NCBI RefSeq assembly: GCF_904849725.1
Contig: NC_058519.1
Span: forward strand, 110,100,881-110,164,880
DNA: 64,000 bases
Source of the DNA: Hordeum vulgare subsp. vulgare
Lineage: Eukaryota > Streptophyta > Magnoliopsida > Poales > Poaceae
Reading direction: 5' to 3'
Shown piece by piece: positions 20,150-31,330 of the stretch. The notes beneath the pieces were generated by a model. It did no database searches. It saw only the letters and a program-made list of their open reading frames with translations, and was not told where the DNA came from. A program made the position numbers and the translations under genes. Position 1 is the stretch's first letter; each line of letters begins with the position of its first letter.

Positions 20150-22299
20150 AAAGCCTTGATTGTCCTCAAGCAATTCAGTTGATAAACTGAAAGAGACAAA
20201 AGAAAACAAATTACGAACTCTGTTTGATCTTGTTGTTGTAATTATGTCTAACTCATATTCAGATTTTTAGCAAGATCATAAGCTAACCACATAAGCAATG
20301 ACATTTAGGTCTCATGGTATACTCATATCAATGGCGTATTTAACTAGCGAGCAATAATAATAAGTTTCAAACGTCAACACTTCAATCAAAATAATCATGA
20401 TACAATATGAATAAATGGTATCTCGCTAGCCCTTTCTAAGACCGCAAAACATAAATGCACAACACCTTCAAAGACCAAAGGCCGACTGGAAATTGTAATT
20501 CATGGAAAAGAAGATCCAGTCATAGTCATACTCAATATCAATTAATAGCAAAGCATATAAATGACGGAGGTGCTCTCTAACTGGTGCTTTTTAATAAGAA
20601 GAGGACGACTCAACAGAAACGTAAATAGATAGGCCCTTCGCAGAGGGAAGCATTGATTTGTAGAGGTGCCAGAGCTCAAGCTTTTTAAAACACAGATAAA
20701 TAATTTTGGGTGCCATGCTTTCATTGTCAACGCGATGACCAAGAGTTTTCACCATCTTCCATGCTACACATAATATAGGCGGTTCCCAAACAGAATAGTA
20801 ATATTTTGACTCCCCCACCACCGATCAATCACACTCCAGGACGAGCCGAATTCTCGGGTGCCGTCCATACCAACAACAATCCAGGGGGAGTTTTGTTTGC
20901 AATTATATTTTTGATTTGATTTGAGCATGGAACTGGGCATTCCAATTTTCGGCCCCTTTCTCGTGAGTGATAGTGAATAAACACGTATCGAGGATAACAT
21001 GCCTAGCATGGAAGATACTGACCGCCCCTTGTCACCACATGAGCGGTTCGGGCATACAAAACAGATTATTATTTGAAGATTTAGAGAGTGCCACATGCAA
21101 ATTTACTTGGAACGGCAGGTAGATACCGCATATAGGTAGGTATGGTGGACTCATATGGAACAACTTTGGGTTTATGGAAGTGGATGCACAAGCAGTATTC
21201 CCGCTTAGTACAAGTGAAGGCTAGCAAAATACTGGGAAGCGACCAACTAGAGAGCGACAAGAGTCATCAATATGCATTGAAATTAACTAATGTTGAGTGC
21301 AAGCATGAGTAGGATATAAATCACCATAAACATGAATATCGTAGAGGCTATGTTGATTTTGTTTCAACTACATGCGTGAACATGTGCCAAGTCAAGCCAC
21401 TTGAATCATTCAAAGGAAGATACCATCCTATCATACTACATCATAATCATCTTCAAATTCATGTTGGCATCCAAGACAAACCATTATAAGCTCCTAGCTA
21501 ATTAAGCATGGCATCAGAAACTATGATCTCTAAGTTGTCATTGCAAACATGTTTCTCTCATAACAATGCTGAATTAGGAACGATGAGCTAGTCACATTTA
21601 CAAAAACAAAATAGGTCGAGTTCATACCATCTTTTCCAGGCTCAGTCACTTCATCATATATCGTCATTATTGCCTTTCACTTGCACGACCGAATGATGTG
21701 AATAATAATAAGAGTGTTCGTGCATTGGACTAAGCTGGAATCTGCAAGCAAATTCAGAGGAGAAGACAAAGTAATATGGCTCTTTGACGGATAAACAATA
21801 ATGCATATGAGAGCCACTAATCTTTTTAATCATGGTCTTCTACCTCGACCCAAAGAAAAAGAAAACTATTTACATGGGAAAGCTCACAACAAGAAAAAGA
21901 AAAACGGGAAATCTTTTTGGGTTTTCTTTTGAATTACCACTAAGCATGCTGGAAAGTAAACTTACAACTAAATGTTTTTGGTTTTCTCATTTTTAAACAA
22001 ACACACGAGAAGAATGCAAGAAAAAGAAATAAACTAGCATGGATGATACAATGGAAGAGTGTGAACAACGACTATCAAAGTGAATGTGTGAGCATGAATA
22101 TAAAGTCGGTGAGAAACACGTACTCCCCCAAGCTTAGGCTTTTGGCCTAAGTTGGTCTAGTTCCACGGCTGGTCCGGGCAATATCCAAAATCATAATGGG
22201 GGTTGTAATGGGACGATGTAGCTACCGCCTGAATAGCTGCCTCATGGAGGCGAGCAGCCTTCACCTCCCTCTCATACTCCTCTGCCTCTCCTCTAGTTA
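20150..22299 (-). other. non-coding 3' region of the RT-less Gypsy element
   Basis: About 2.1 kb of AT-rich sequence with no gene. At 22122-22151 an internal copy of the polypurine motif (ACTCCCCCAAGCTT on +) runs into a hairpin, stem CTTAGGC/GCCTAAG with a 5-nt loop. A related weaker hairpin with loop TCCT follows the true tract near 20156-20171. Confidence 0.6.
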
Positions 22300-23229
22300 T
22301 TAATATCTTCGTTTTCCCTGAAAGTCAAAGAAGGCAGGAGCAGGAAGGGTAATATGGAAAACACGCTGTCGGTTAAATATTAACCGGTATAGGAGGGATT
22401 CATTATCCCTCTCAAGGAACTGATAACGTATCATAGCGGCGCGATCAAGGAAAGCTGTGTGGAGCGGGGGATCTCCTGTGCGGATGGGTATTCCAAGAGA
22501 ATTTGCTATGCAAGTGGCATAGATCCCACCGAAGAAATCCCCTTCATTAGCATTATTATTTAGCCTCCTAGCAATTATAGCTCCCATGTTGAAACTTCTA
22601 TCACCCATTACCGCGCTCTTAAGAATACTAAGGTCAGGTGCACAGAGGTGACTATGGTCATGCTTGCCGTTAGTGCATCTACCTATGAAGAGGGCAAAAT
22701 AATGTAAGGCAGGAAAATGAATGCTCCCCATGGTAGCCTGCGTAATATCAGTAGTTTCTCCAACAGTTATACTAGAAATAAAATCTCTAACCGAAGACTT
22801 AGGAGGGTCAATGGGACTACCCCAATCAGGTATCTTGAATAATCTATTAAAATCCTCTAAATCCATAATATACAATTTTTCATAAAGATCAAACAGTATG
22901 GATGTGTCACGGCCAACTGAAAATTTGAATCTACGAACAAAAGAGGCAGTGAGTGTAGTATACTGTTCACATTTATTGGAGATGAATTCTTCGAGCCCGG
23001 CGTTGTGAACAAATGTATCAAAGTCGTCCTTGAAACCTGCATCAATCATGAATTCATCAGAAGGCCATTCACATGGTTGCACCGGTGCGTTCCTCAGCTG
23101 ATAAGGATCGGGCTCCCGAATCGCGAGACGGGGACCCCTTTTGCTTGAGGAACCACCATGATAGTTCTTCTTGGATATCTTCCTTTTTCTCAACGGGGGT
23201 GTGCATATCCCCAATAACAAGTATATCAT
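22300..23229 (-). CDS. ATHILA-like ORF of the Gypsy element
   Basis: About 309 codons open on the minus strand. The protein from about residue 35 onward (REPDPYQLRN, CEWPSDEFMIDAGFKDDFD, KCEQYTTLTASFVRRFKFS, and later TGDPPLHTAFLDRAAMIR) resembles the ATHILA ORF-1/plant transposon protein family, whose function is unclear. The first residues overlap the end of the protease frame in another frame, so the true start has probably been lost; the recognisable part begins near 23150. No stop interrupts it, in contrast to gag. It is followed within 165 nt by an internal polypurine-hairpin module. Confidence 0.7.
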   Translation of the reverse strand: MIYLLLGICTPPLRKRKISKKNYHGGSSSKRGPRLAIREPDPYQLRNAPVQPCEWPSDEFMIDAGFKDDFDTFVHNAGLEEFISNKCEQYTTLTASFVRRFKFSVGRDTSILFDLYEKLYIMDLEDFNRLFKIPDWGSPIDPPKSSVRDFISSITVGETTDITQATMGSIHFPALHYFALFIGRCTNGKHDHSHLCAPDLSILKSAVMGDRSFNMGAIIARRLNNNANEGDFFGGIYATCIANSLGIPIRTGDPPLHTAFLDRAAMIRYQFLERDNESLLYRLIFNRQRVFHITLPAPAFFDFQGKRRY

Positions 23230-23815
23230 ATTTCATCTTGACAGTAGGTATAGGGAATTCAAAGCTTCCAATAATAATTGATGAAGATTTTTCAATAGCA
23301 TTAATGCAATGAACTCGATATTGTTTCTTCAGAAAGTGCACCGTGTGCTCATTACCATTAACATGGAAAGTGACATTGCCTTTCTTGCAATCAATAACAG
23401 CCCCTAGAGTGTTTAAAAAGGGTCTTCCAAGGATGACCGCCATGGCATCATCCTCGGGAATATCATGAATAACAATGTCCGTTAAGATAGTAACGTTCGC
23501 AACCACAACAGGCACATCCTCGCAAATGCCGATAGGTAAAGCAATTGATTTGTCGGCCATTTGCAAATAAATTTCAGTAGGTGTCAACTTATCCAATTGA
23601 AGTCTACGATATAAAGAGAGAGGCATAACACTAACACCGGCTCCAAGATCACATAAAGCAGTTCTAACATAATTTCCTTTAATGGAGCAAGGTATAGTGG
23701 GCACTCCGGGATGACCTAGTTTCTTAGGAGTCCCACCATTAAAAGTGTAATTAGCAGGCATGGTGTAAATCTCAACATCAGGTATATTTCTTTTATTAGT
23801 CACAATATCTTTCAT
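23069..23815 (-). pseudogene. retropepsin-like protease segment, fused out of pol by deletion
   Basis: Residues 30-170 form a retroviral-type aspartic protease: the active-site region reads CDLGAGVSVMPLSLY, with D-L-G in place of the usual D-T/S-G as often in Athila protease. The second conserved element is AVILGRPFLNT. The frame is shifted by one nucleotide relative to the upstream gag near 23820. Downstream, where reverse transcriptase should start, the sequence passes within about 100 nt into the ATHILA-like ORF, which marks the pol deletion. Confidence 0.8.
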
Positions 23816-25904
23816 ATACTAGCATAAGGAGACATTTTAAGCATATCAGTCATACGCATTTGCAAAAAGATAGGTCTAATCATTTCAACAAAGCACTCAA
23901 AATCCTCATCATCCTTTTTCTTGGATGGTTTGGGAGGAAAGGGCATGGGTTTCTGAACCCATGGTTCTCTTTCTTTACCATGCTTCCTAGCAATAAAATC
24001 ATTCTTATCATATCTCTTGTTCTTAGGTTGTGGGTTATCAAGATCAACAGCAGGTTCAATCTCCACATCATTATCATTACTAGGTTGAGCATCAACATGA
24101 ACACCATTATCAATATTATCACTAGGCTCATGTTCATCACCAGATTATGTTTCAGCATCAGAATTAGAAACATCATTTGGATTCTCAGGTGTAACAACAA
24201 CAGCTTTACTAGCATGCAAGTTCCTATCATCTTTCTTTTTCTTCCTATTACCAGCATGATTAGGTGCATCAGCATTAACTCCTTGAGAATCTTGTTCAAT
24301 TCTCTTAGGATGGCCCTCAGGATACAAAGGTTCCTGAGTCATTCTACTACCTCTAGTAACAACTATAACCGAATTATCATTCAATTCATTAAGAAAGTCA
24401 TTTTGAGCCTTAAGTACTTGTTCTACTTGAGTAGTGACCATAGAAGCATGTTTACAAATAAGCTTAAGATCATTAACATTTCTATCCACACAAGCACTTA
24501 TATGATTAATCATACGAGCATTTTGTTTCAGTTGTCTGCTAACATAATCATTAAAACTTTTTTGTTTGGCAACAAAGTTATCAAATTCATCTAAGCATAA
24601 GCTAGCAGGTTTATCATAAGGAATATCACTCTCATTGAATCTACGAAGAGAATTTACCTCTACTACCTGTGTCGGGTTATCAAGACCATGTATTTCTTCA
24701 ATAGGTGGTAGATTCTTAACATCTTCAAATTTAGTACCTTTCTCTTGCATAGATTTCTTGGCTTCTTGCATATCTTCAGGATTGAGGAATAGAATACCTC
24801 TTTTCTTCGGAGTTGGCTTCGGAGGTGGTTCGGGAATAGTCCAAGCATTAATTGCTCAAGATATTATTCAATAGAATTCCAGCTTGTTCCACAGTTCGTT
24901 CCCTGAAAACACAACTAGCACAACTATATGGTGGTCCCTAGAAGCATCTGTTAGTCCATTCTAAAAGATATCAAGTATTTCATTTTTCTTAAGAGGGTGA
25001 TCAGGTAAAGCATTAAGTAACTGGACAAGCCTCCCCCAAGCTTGTGGGAGACTCTCTTCTTCAATTTGCACAAAGTTATATATATCCTGCAAGGCAACTT
25101 GCTTCTTATGGGCAGGAAAATATTTCTCAGAGAAGTAGTATATCGTATCCTGGGGACTACGCACACAACCACGAGCAAGAGAAGTAAACCATGTTTTAGC
25201 ATCACCCTTTAGTGAGAAAGGAAACAACTTAAGGATATAGTAATAGCGAATTTTTTCCTTATTAGTGAATAGGGTGGCTATATTATTCAGTTTAGTAAGA
25301 TGTGCTACAACAGTTTCAGATTCATAACCATGAAAAGGATCAGATTCAACCAAAGTGATTAACTCAGGATCGACAGAGAATTCATAATCCTTATCAGTAA
25401 CAAAGATGGGTTAAGTAGAAACTTAGGATCATATTTCATTCTAGCATTCATAGATTTTTCTTTCCACTTGCGTAATAAATTATCAAGATCATAGCTATCC
25501 TTACAAGCAAGAAAGTCTTCAGCTACCTCTCCCTCCATAACATAACCCATATTAGGCAATTCATATCTAGGAGATCTAGGTCTAATAGGTGTCACAGCAG
25601 GTTCAACTTCAATAATTTCATCAGTTTAAGAAGTATCATCAGTTTCAGCAGTAACTCTAGCAATTTGTGCATCAAGAAATTCACCGAGTGGCATATCATT
25701 ATCAAGCAAAGCATCATGAATAGCAGAAGTAGTATCATCAATCACAGGCGACATATCAAAATTACTAGTAGGTGGTGGTGTCGCAAATTTACTCATAACA
25801 GAAGGTGAGTCAAGTGCAGAGCTAGATGGAAGTTCCTTACCTGTCCTCGTAGTTGAGGGCAAGACTTTAGTTTTTGGATCTCTCGGATTCCTCATAGTGA
25901 TCAA
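23812..25904 (-). pseudogene. Gypsy gag, broken by stops and frameshifts
   Basis: A gag frame starts at the ATG at 25904 (MITMRNPRDPKTK). The retrotransposon gag core lies at about 25353-24961 (YYILKLFPFSLKGDAKTWF, SEKYFPAHKKQVALQDIYNF). A linker rich in Asp, Asn and Pro follows, with DPK/PPKPTPKKRG motifs, continuing through 24771-24145 and 24066-23812. Breaks seen: a stop at 25626, a one-base frame change with a stop near 25410, a stop at 24961 followed by lost frame to about 24850, a stop at 24145 and another frame change near 23820. Gag would form the particle that packages the RNA. Confidence 0.8.
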
Positions 25905-25944
25905 CAGATATAAATCCCAAGTGACTCAGAGAATAGAGCTATGA

Positions 25945-25962
25945 TCCCCAGCAACGGCGCCA
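25945..25962 (-). other. primer binding site, tRNA-Asp type
   Basis: On the minus strand TGGCGCCGTTGCTGGGGA lies 11 nt inside the 5' LTR. It matches the tRNA-Asp-complementary site typical of Athila-lineage elements (TGGCGCCGTTGCCGGGGA) with one mismatch. Confidence 0.9.
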
Positions 25963-25973
25963 GAAAAAGGTCT

Positions 25974-27368
25974 TGATAACCCACAAGTATAGGGGATCGC
26001 AACTGTTTTCGAGGGTAGAGTATTCAACCCAAATTTATTGATTCGACACAAGGGGAGCCAAAGAATACTCTCGAGTATTAGAAGTTGAGTTGTCCATTCA
26101 ACCACACCTGAAAGACTCAGTATCTGCAGCAAAGTTTTAGTAGCAAATTAGTATGATAGTAACGGTAGCGGCTGTAACAGTAGCAGTAGTAATTTGTATA
26201 GCAAGTGTGACAACAGTAGCGGTAAAGTAACTTAGCAAGGACCAATATAGGATAAGCTCCTAGGCATTGGATTGGTGATGGATAATTATGCTGGATGGAA
26301 TTCATCATGTAGCAGTTATAACATAGGGTGATATGTAACTAGCTCCAGTACGTCAATGTAATGTAGGCATGTATTCCGTATTTAGTCATACTTGCTTATG
26401 GAAAATAACTTGCATGACATCTTTTGTCCTACCCTCCCATGGTAGCGGGGTACTAATGGAAACTAAGGGATATTAAGGTCTGCTTTTAATAGAGAACCGG
26501 AACAAAGCATTAGCACATGGTGAATACATGGGATCCTCATACTATGTTCATCTCCAGGAGTGGTTCCGGCTATTGTCACTCCGGGGTTGCCGGGTCATAA
26601 CACATAGTAGGTGACTACAACTTGCAAGATAGGATCAAGAACACACATATATTGAGGAAAATATAATAGGTTCAGATCTGAAATCATGGCACTCGGGCCC
26701 TAGTGACAAGCATTAAGCATAGCAAAGTAGTAGCAACATCAATCTTAGAACATAGTGGATACTAGGGATCAAACCCCATCAAAACTAACTCGATTACATG
26801 ATAGATCTCATCCAACCCATCACCGTCCAGCAAGCCTACGATAAGATTACTCACGAACGATGGAGAGCATCATGGAATTGGCGAGGAGGATGGTTGATGA
26901 TGACGACGACGTCGATTTCCCCTCTTCGAAGCCCAAAACAGACTCCAGATCTGCCCTCCCGAGGAAGAACAGGCGGTGGCGGCGGCTCCGTATCGTGAAA
27001 CGCAATGAACTCTTCTCTCCTATTTTTTTCTGGGCGAGAGAGGTTATATGGAGTTGGAGATGAAGTTGGGGGAGCCACGTAGGCCCCACGAGCCTGCTAG
27101 GCGCGCCCTAGGGGGGGCTGCAGGGCTCGTGGCCCACTAGCAGCGTATCTTCAGTTGATTCTTTCTCTGATATTTTTTATATATTCCATAAAAATCCTCG
27201 TAAGTTTCCAGGTCATTCCGAGAACTTTTATTTCTGCACAAAAACAACACCTTGGCAGTTCTGCTGAAAACAGCGTCAGTCCGGGTTAGTTTCATTCAAA
27301 TCATGCAAATTAGAATCCAAGACAAGGGCAAAAGAGTTTGGAAAAGTAGATACGTTGGAGACGTATCA
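25974..27368 (-). repeat. 5' LTR of the RT-less Gypsy element
   Basis: 1395 bp with the same ends as the 3' copy. Minus-strand transcription would start within it. Short open frames in it (near 26798-27089) occur at the same place in the other LTR and are not genes. Confidence 0.95.
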
Positions 27369-27373
27369 GTCAC

Positions 27374-28154
27374 CACAGCCCTCTCTAGAGCTCCCGGATC
27401 GCTCCCTAGAGCGGCCCAGGAGCAAACCTAGATCCACACAAAAAAGACCTCGCCTTAGCTTTCCTGCCGCCGCTGCCGCCGGCCTCAGCCACGGTGGCGG
27501 CGGGACCAACTGTCAAAGATGGTTGGAGCTTGTTGGGGCGGCAGAGGCTGACTGGAGTAGCTGGGGCGGTGACGGCCCGGCTCGTCCGCACGCGGTGACT
27601 AGGGACGGCGCTGCCTGGTTGTGTAGGCAGTGTTGTTCTTCTCCCGTGGTGTGCACAAAGGTTGTTGACGCGCTGTTGTGTGCTCCCGCGGTGGATCCAT
27701 GCGGTTTTTGGTGGGGAGGGGGCCCGATCTTGGTCCGTTTGGCTGCTTCGTTGCTGCTAGTCGCGACCGCATATGGTCGGTGGAGGCAACATGGGGGTAT
27801 GGAGTGGAGGCGGTTGTTCAGATCTGGTCGTCTGCTTGCTTCCGGTGGGATGGTATGGCGTCACAGGCTGACGTGTTGGATGGTTGCGTTCCGCGCCTGG
27901 ATCGACTGCGTTGTGCCATGTGGAGGCAGTAGCAGTGGAGTCGAGGTTGCTGGTGGTCTCTCCTTCAAGTGCCTCCACGTCAGGCTCCCTCGAGCGGTGG
28001 CGCCATCCAGTTTGTGTGGTGTTGTATGAGGCTCCCACACACCAAATCCAGCATGAAATCTGTTGCTTTTGCACGTGGCGGTGCGGGCAGCGCAATTTGG
28101 CTTCGATCGGGCCCATGTCCTGGGCGTGGCGGTGCGGACCGGCTAGGTCCGGCT
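27374..28154. other. GC-rich sequence of unknown origin, interrupted by the insertions
   Basis: The sequence continues from 18763 once the Gypsy insertion and its duplication are removed. A frame open from 27355 to 28029 is GC-driven, begins inside the LTR, and encodes Trp/Gly/Arg-rich protein without a known domain. The composition and GGTGGCGGCGGG-type words resemble the 5' leader of a plant LINE or a long 5' untranslated region. Copia A cuts it at 28160. Confidence 0.35.
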
Positions 28155-28159
28155 GTTCC

Positions 28160-29935
28160 TGTTGGAAATATGCCCTAGAGGCAATAATAAATAGTTATTA
28201 TTATATTTCCTGTTTCAAGATAATCGTTTATTAACTATGCTATAACTGTATTGAATGGAAACATAAATGCATGTGTGGATATATATACAAAACTGTGTCC
28301 CTAGTGAGTCTCTAGTTGACTAGCATGTTGATCAAGGATGGTTAAGGTTTCCTAGCCATAGACAAGTGTTGTCACTTGATGATGGGATCACATCATTAGG
28401 AGAATGATGTGATGGACAAGACTCAAACTATGAACGTAGCATATGATCGTGTCATTTTGTTGCTATTATTTTCTGCATGTCAAGTATTCATTCCTATGAC
28501 CATGAGATCATGTAACTCACTTACACCGAAGGAATGCCTTGTGTGTATAAAACGTCGCAATGTTACTGGGTGACTATAAAGGTACTCTAGAGGCATCTCT
28601 GAAGGTGTCCATTGAGTTAGCATGGATCAAGACTGGGATTTATCACTCCGTGTGACGAAGAGGTATCTCGGGGCCCACTCGGTAATACAACATCACATAT
28701 AAGCATTGCAAGCAATGTGACTAAAGAGTTAGTCACGGGATCTTGTATTACACAACGATTAAAGAGACTTGCCGGTAACAAGATTGAAATAGGTATAGAG
28801 ATACCGATGATCAAATCTCGGGCAAGTAACATACCGAAGGACAAAGGGAATGGTATACGGGATTATATGAGTCCTTGGCATAGAGGTTCCACCGATAACA
28901 TCTTCGTAGAATATGTAGGATCCAATATGGACATCAAGGTCCCGCTATTGGATATTGACCGGAGAGTATCTCAGGTCAGGTCTTCATAGTTCTCGAACCC
29001 GCAAGGTCTGCACACTTAAGGTTCGGTGACGTTTCGGTATAGTTGAGTTATAGGTGCTGGTGATCAAAGTTTTGTTTAGAGTCCCGAATGAGATCCCGGA
29101 CGTCACGAGGGTTTATGGAATGGTCCTAAAACGAAGATTGATATATATGAAGTTCATATTTGGATTCTGAAAGAATTTCAGGCATTGCCGGCAGTGTACC
29201 GGGAGTGGCGAATGGGTACCGCGGGCCCACCAGGTGGGCCCACCACTCCCCAAGAGGGGTACGTGGACTTGATGGTGGCGCAATATCTCTTAGTGGGCTG
29301 TCTAGTCAACGAAAGAAAGCCCATGTGGAAAAACGTTGAAAATCCAAAATAGGTGGACAATTTGGGAAGGAGTCCTAATTCAAGTAGGATTGGAGGAGGA
29401 CTCCTCCCTCCTTTGGTTCGGCCGACCCCAAGGGGTTTCCCTTGGTGGGAAAGGCTGCCTCCTCCCTCCTCCTATATATACTAGACGTTTGAGGGTTTTT
29501 GAGATACAATTTCAGCCACGTGCAACCCTCTCCTCTAGTTCATAGTTCTTCCTCTAGACCGGATTTCTACGGTGCTTAAGCGAAGCCCTACAGGAATAGA
29601 TCACCACCACCACCGGCGCGCCGTCACGTTGCCGGAGAACTCATCTACTTCCCCGTCTCTCTTGCTGGATCAAGAAGGCAGAGATCGTCATCGAGCTGTA
29701 TGTGTGCTGAACGTAGAGGTGCCGTCCGTTCGGTACTAGATCGGGACGGATCATGGGACGGGGGCGATTTGGATTGCAAAGACGTTCCACTACATCAACC
29801 GCGTTTCTTAACGCTTCCCGCTTAGCGATCTACAAGGGTATGTAGATCCAATCTCCCTCTCATAGATGATCATCACCATGATAGGTCTTCATGTGCGTAG
29901 GAATTTTTTTGTTTCCCATGCAACATTCCCCTACA
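28160..29935 (+). repeat. 5' LTR of Copia A
   Basis: 1776 bp from TGTTGGAAAT to CCCCTACA. The terminal CAACA of relatives is CTACA here. A TATATATA box (29473-29480) after a CCTCCTCC stretch marks the probable promoter, at the position seen in the other Copia LTRs of the window. The primer site GTGGCATCATAAGC follows at once. Confidence 0.92.
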
Positions 29936-30437
29936 GTGGCATCATAAGCTAGGTTCATGCGTAGATGAAAACTCGATTTGATGTTCGATTTGCTGCCCTC
30001 CTTAGTCTTTTCTCGATTCTGCGGTATTGTTGGATTGAAGCAGCCTGGACCAGCCTTACTCGTACGCTTATGAGAGACCGGTTTCATCGACTAACATGCA
30101 ACTTGTTGCATAAAGATGACTGGCGGGTGTCTGTTTCTTCAACTTTAGTTAAATCGGATTTCACCGAGGCGGTCCTTGGAGAAGGTTAAATAGTAGTTTG
30201 CATATAACCGTTGTGGCTTTGCGTAAGTAAGATGCGATCATACTAGATACCCATGGCAGCCACGTAAAACATGCAACAACAAATTGGAGGAAGCCTAACT
30301 TGTTTTTGCAGGGTATGCATGTGATGTGATATGGCCAAAGACATGATCTGATATATTGGATGTATGAGATGATAATGTTGTAATAGTTAAATATCGACTT
30401 GCAACTCGATCCTACGGCAACCGGCCCGAGCCATAGG
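29936..30437 (+). other. Copia A primer site and first half of leader
   Basis: TGGCATCATAAGC at 29937-29949 corresponds to TGGCATCATGAGC in E and F and deviates from the usual initiator-Met site TGGTATCAGAGC. The leader is non-coding and breaks at CCATAGG (30431-30437), the target of solo LTR B. Confidence 0.8.
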
Positions 30438-30689
30438 TGTGACATCCTCAGCTTTTGCTAGAGTGTTGTATGTAATTAAGCTACAATAATCCTATGCTTA
30501 TGTTGCCACGTCATCGTGGTTACTTTAGTTAAACTCACGTCGGTTCAAACCTCGTTCAATTCCGTTACAAATTTAATTCGTCCGAAAAGTGGATTTAAAA
30601 GTTTAGCGAAACTGAAAAATAAAAATGTTGGATGGGTTACAGATATTACCTAAGATTTTATAAAATAGAGCGGGCCCACCTAACAAGCC

Positions 30690-31330
30690 AGCCGAGCCGG
30701 CGCCACTAACTCCCCGTGGGGGGCACTCACACCCCACCCCGCCCCCACTCGCCCCCGCAACCCCCTCTCGCTCCCGATCCAGATCTGGATCGGGACAGAG
30801 AGCCCCCACGCCCTCGCTCCACCTCCTCCCTCGCTCCAGCTCGCTCCTCGCCGGACCTCCACCACCACTGGCCAACTCGCTCGGGTCCCTCCTGCCCCCA
30901 TTGCTAGGAGCCATCGCACCAAGCCCTACCCCGCGCCCTGCTTCCCTCAGCGCTGCCGTGCCATCGCCTCGCCACGACCGCCCTGGAGCTCCTGCACCAC
31001 CGCCGGCTCCCGCCTCCTCCTCGCCGGTCCACCCCGACCCTCCCACATCGCCGGTCGTCGCCCCTCCCCTACGGTCGATGTGAGCGCCCCTCCTCCTCTC
31101 CCCCTCTTCCCTCCGGCGGCCTCTCCCCTCACCGCGCCTCGTCACTACGCCGAGCCCCCCCCCCCCCCCCCGTGCCCCGTCGGTTTCGTCCTGTCCAGCC
31201 GTCCTACTGGCTCGACCCCGGCTCCCCTTATGCCGATTTGGTTAGTGGGGGATTAACCTCCCCCCACTAACCCCCTTTTTGTGAGAATGAGAGAGGGGGC
31301 CCAGGACCCCCCCTCTAAACTGTTAAAAAA
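30690..31330 (+). promoter_or_regulatory. GC-rich C-tract block of solo LTR B
   Basis: A strongly C-rich stretch (CCTCC, CCCCACTCGCC and a run of about 15 C near 31157-31171) precedes an AT-rich half. In D the equivalent block leads up to a TATAAATA box. No clear TATA box was found here. Opposite-strand frames of up to 180 codons cover it and are artefacts of composition. Confidence 0.35.

Larger units (their letters stand above)
18769..27368 (-). mobile_element. complete Athila-lineage Gypsy retrotransposon lacking RT and integrase
   Basis: Flanked by the perfect 5-bp duplication GTCAC (18764-18768 and 27369-27373). Both LTRs begin TGATAAC and end GACGTATCA on the + strand. Transcription would run right to left: 5' LTR, tRNA-Asp-type primer site, gag, protease, an ATHILA-like ORF, a 2-kb non-coding tail, polypurine tract, 3' LTR. 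No reverse transcriptase, RNase H or integrase motif occurs between the LTRs, so the copy depends on enzymes from elsewhere and its own ORFs are broken. It resembles the Fatima/Sumana group of Triticeae Gypsy elements (name from memory). Confidence 0.93.

Noticed and set aside
22857..24594. Long plus-strand frames across the Gypsy gag and protease (for example 23860-24594)
   Set aside because: They are antisense shadows of gag with Ile/Asn-rich low-complexity content.
27355..28029. 224-codon ORF on + that could be a host gene
   Set aside because: Its ATG lies inside the LTR of the Gypsy element, the protein is low in complexity and has no domain, and other frames are equally open.
30603..31145. 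180-codon Gly/Arg-rich ORF on the minus strand
   Set aside because: It lies wholly in the C-rich promoter-like block of solo LTR B, on the non-sense strand, with no known domain. Composition explains it.
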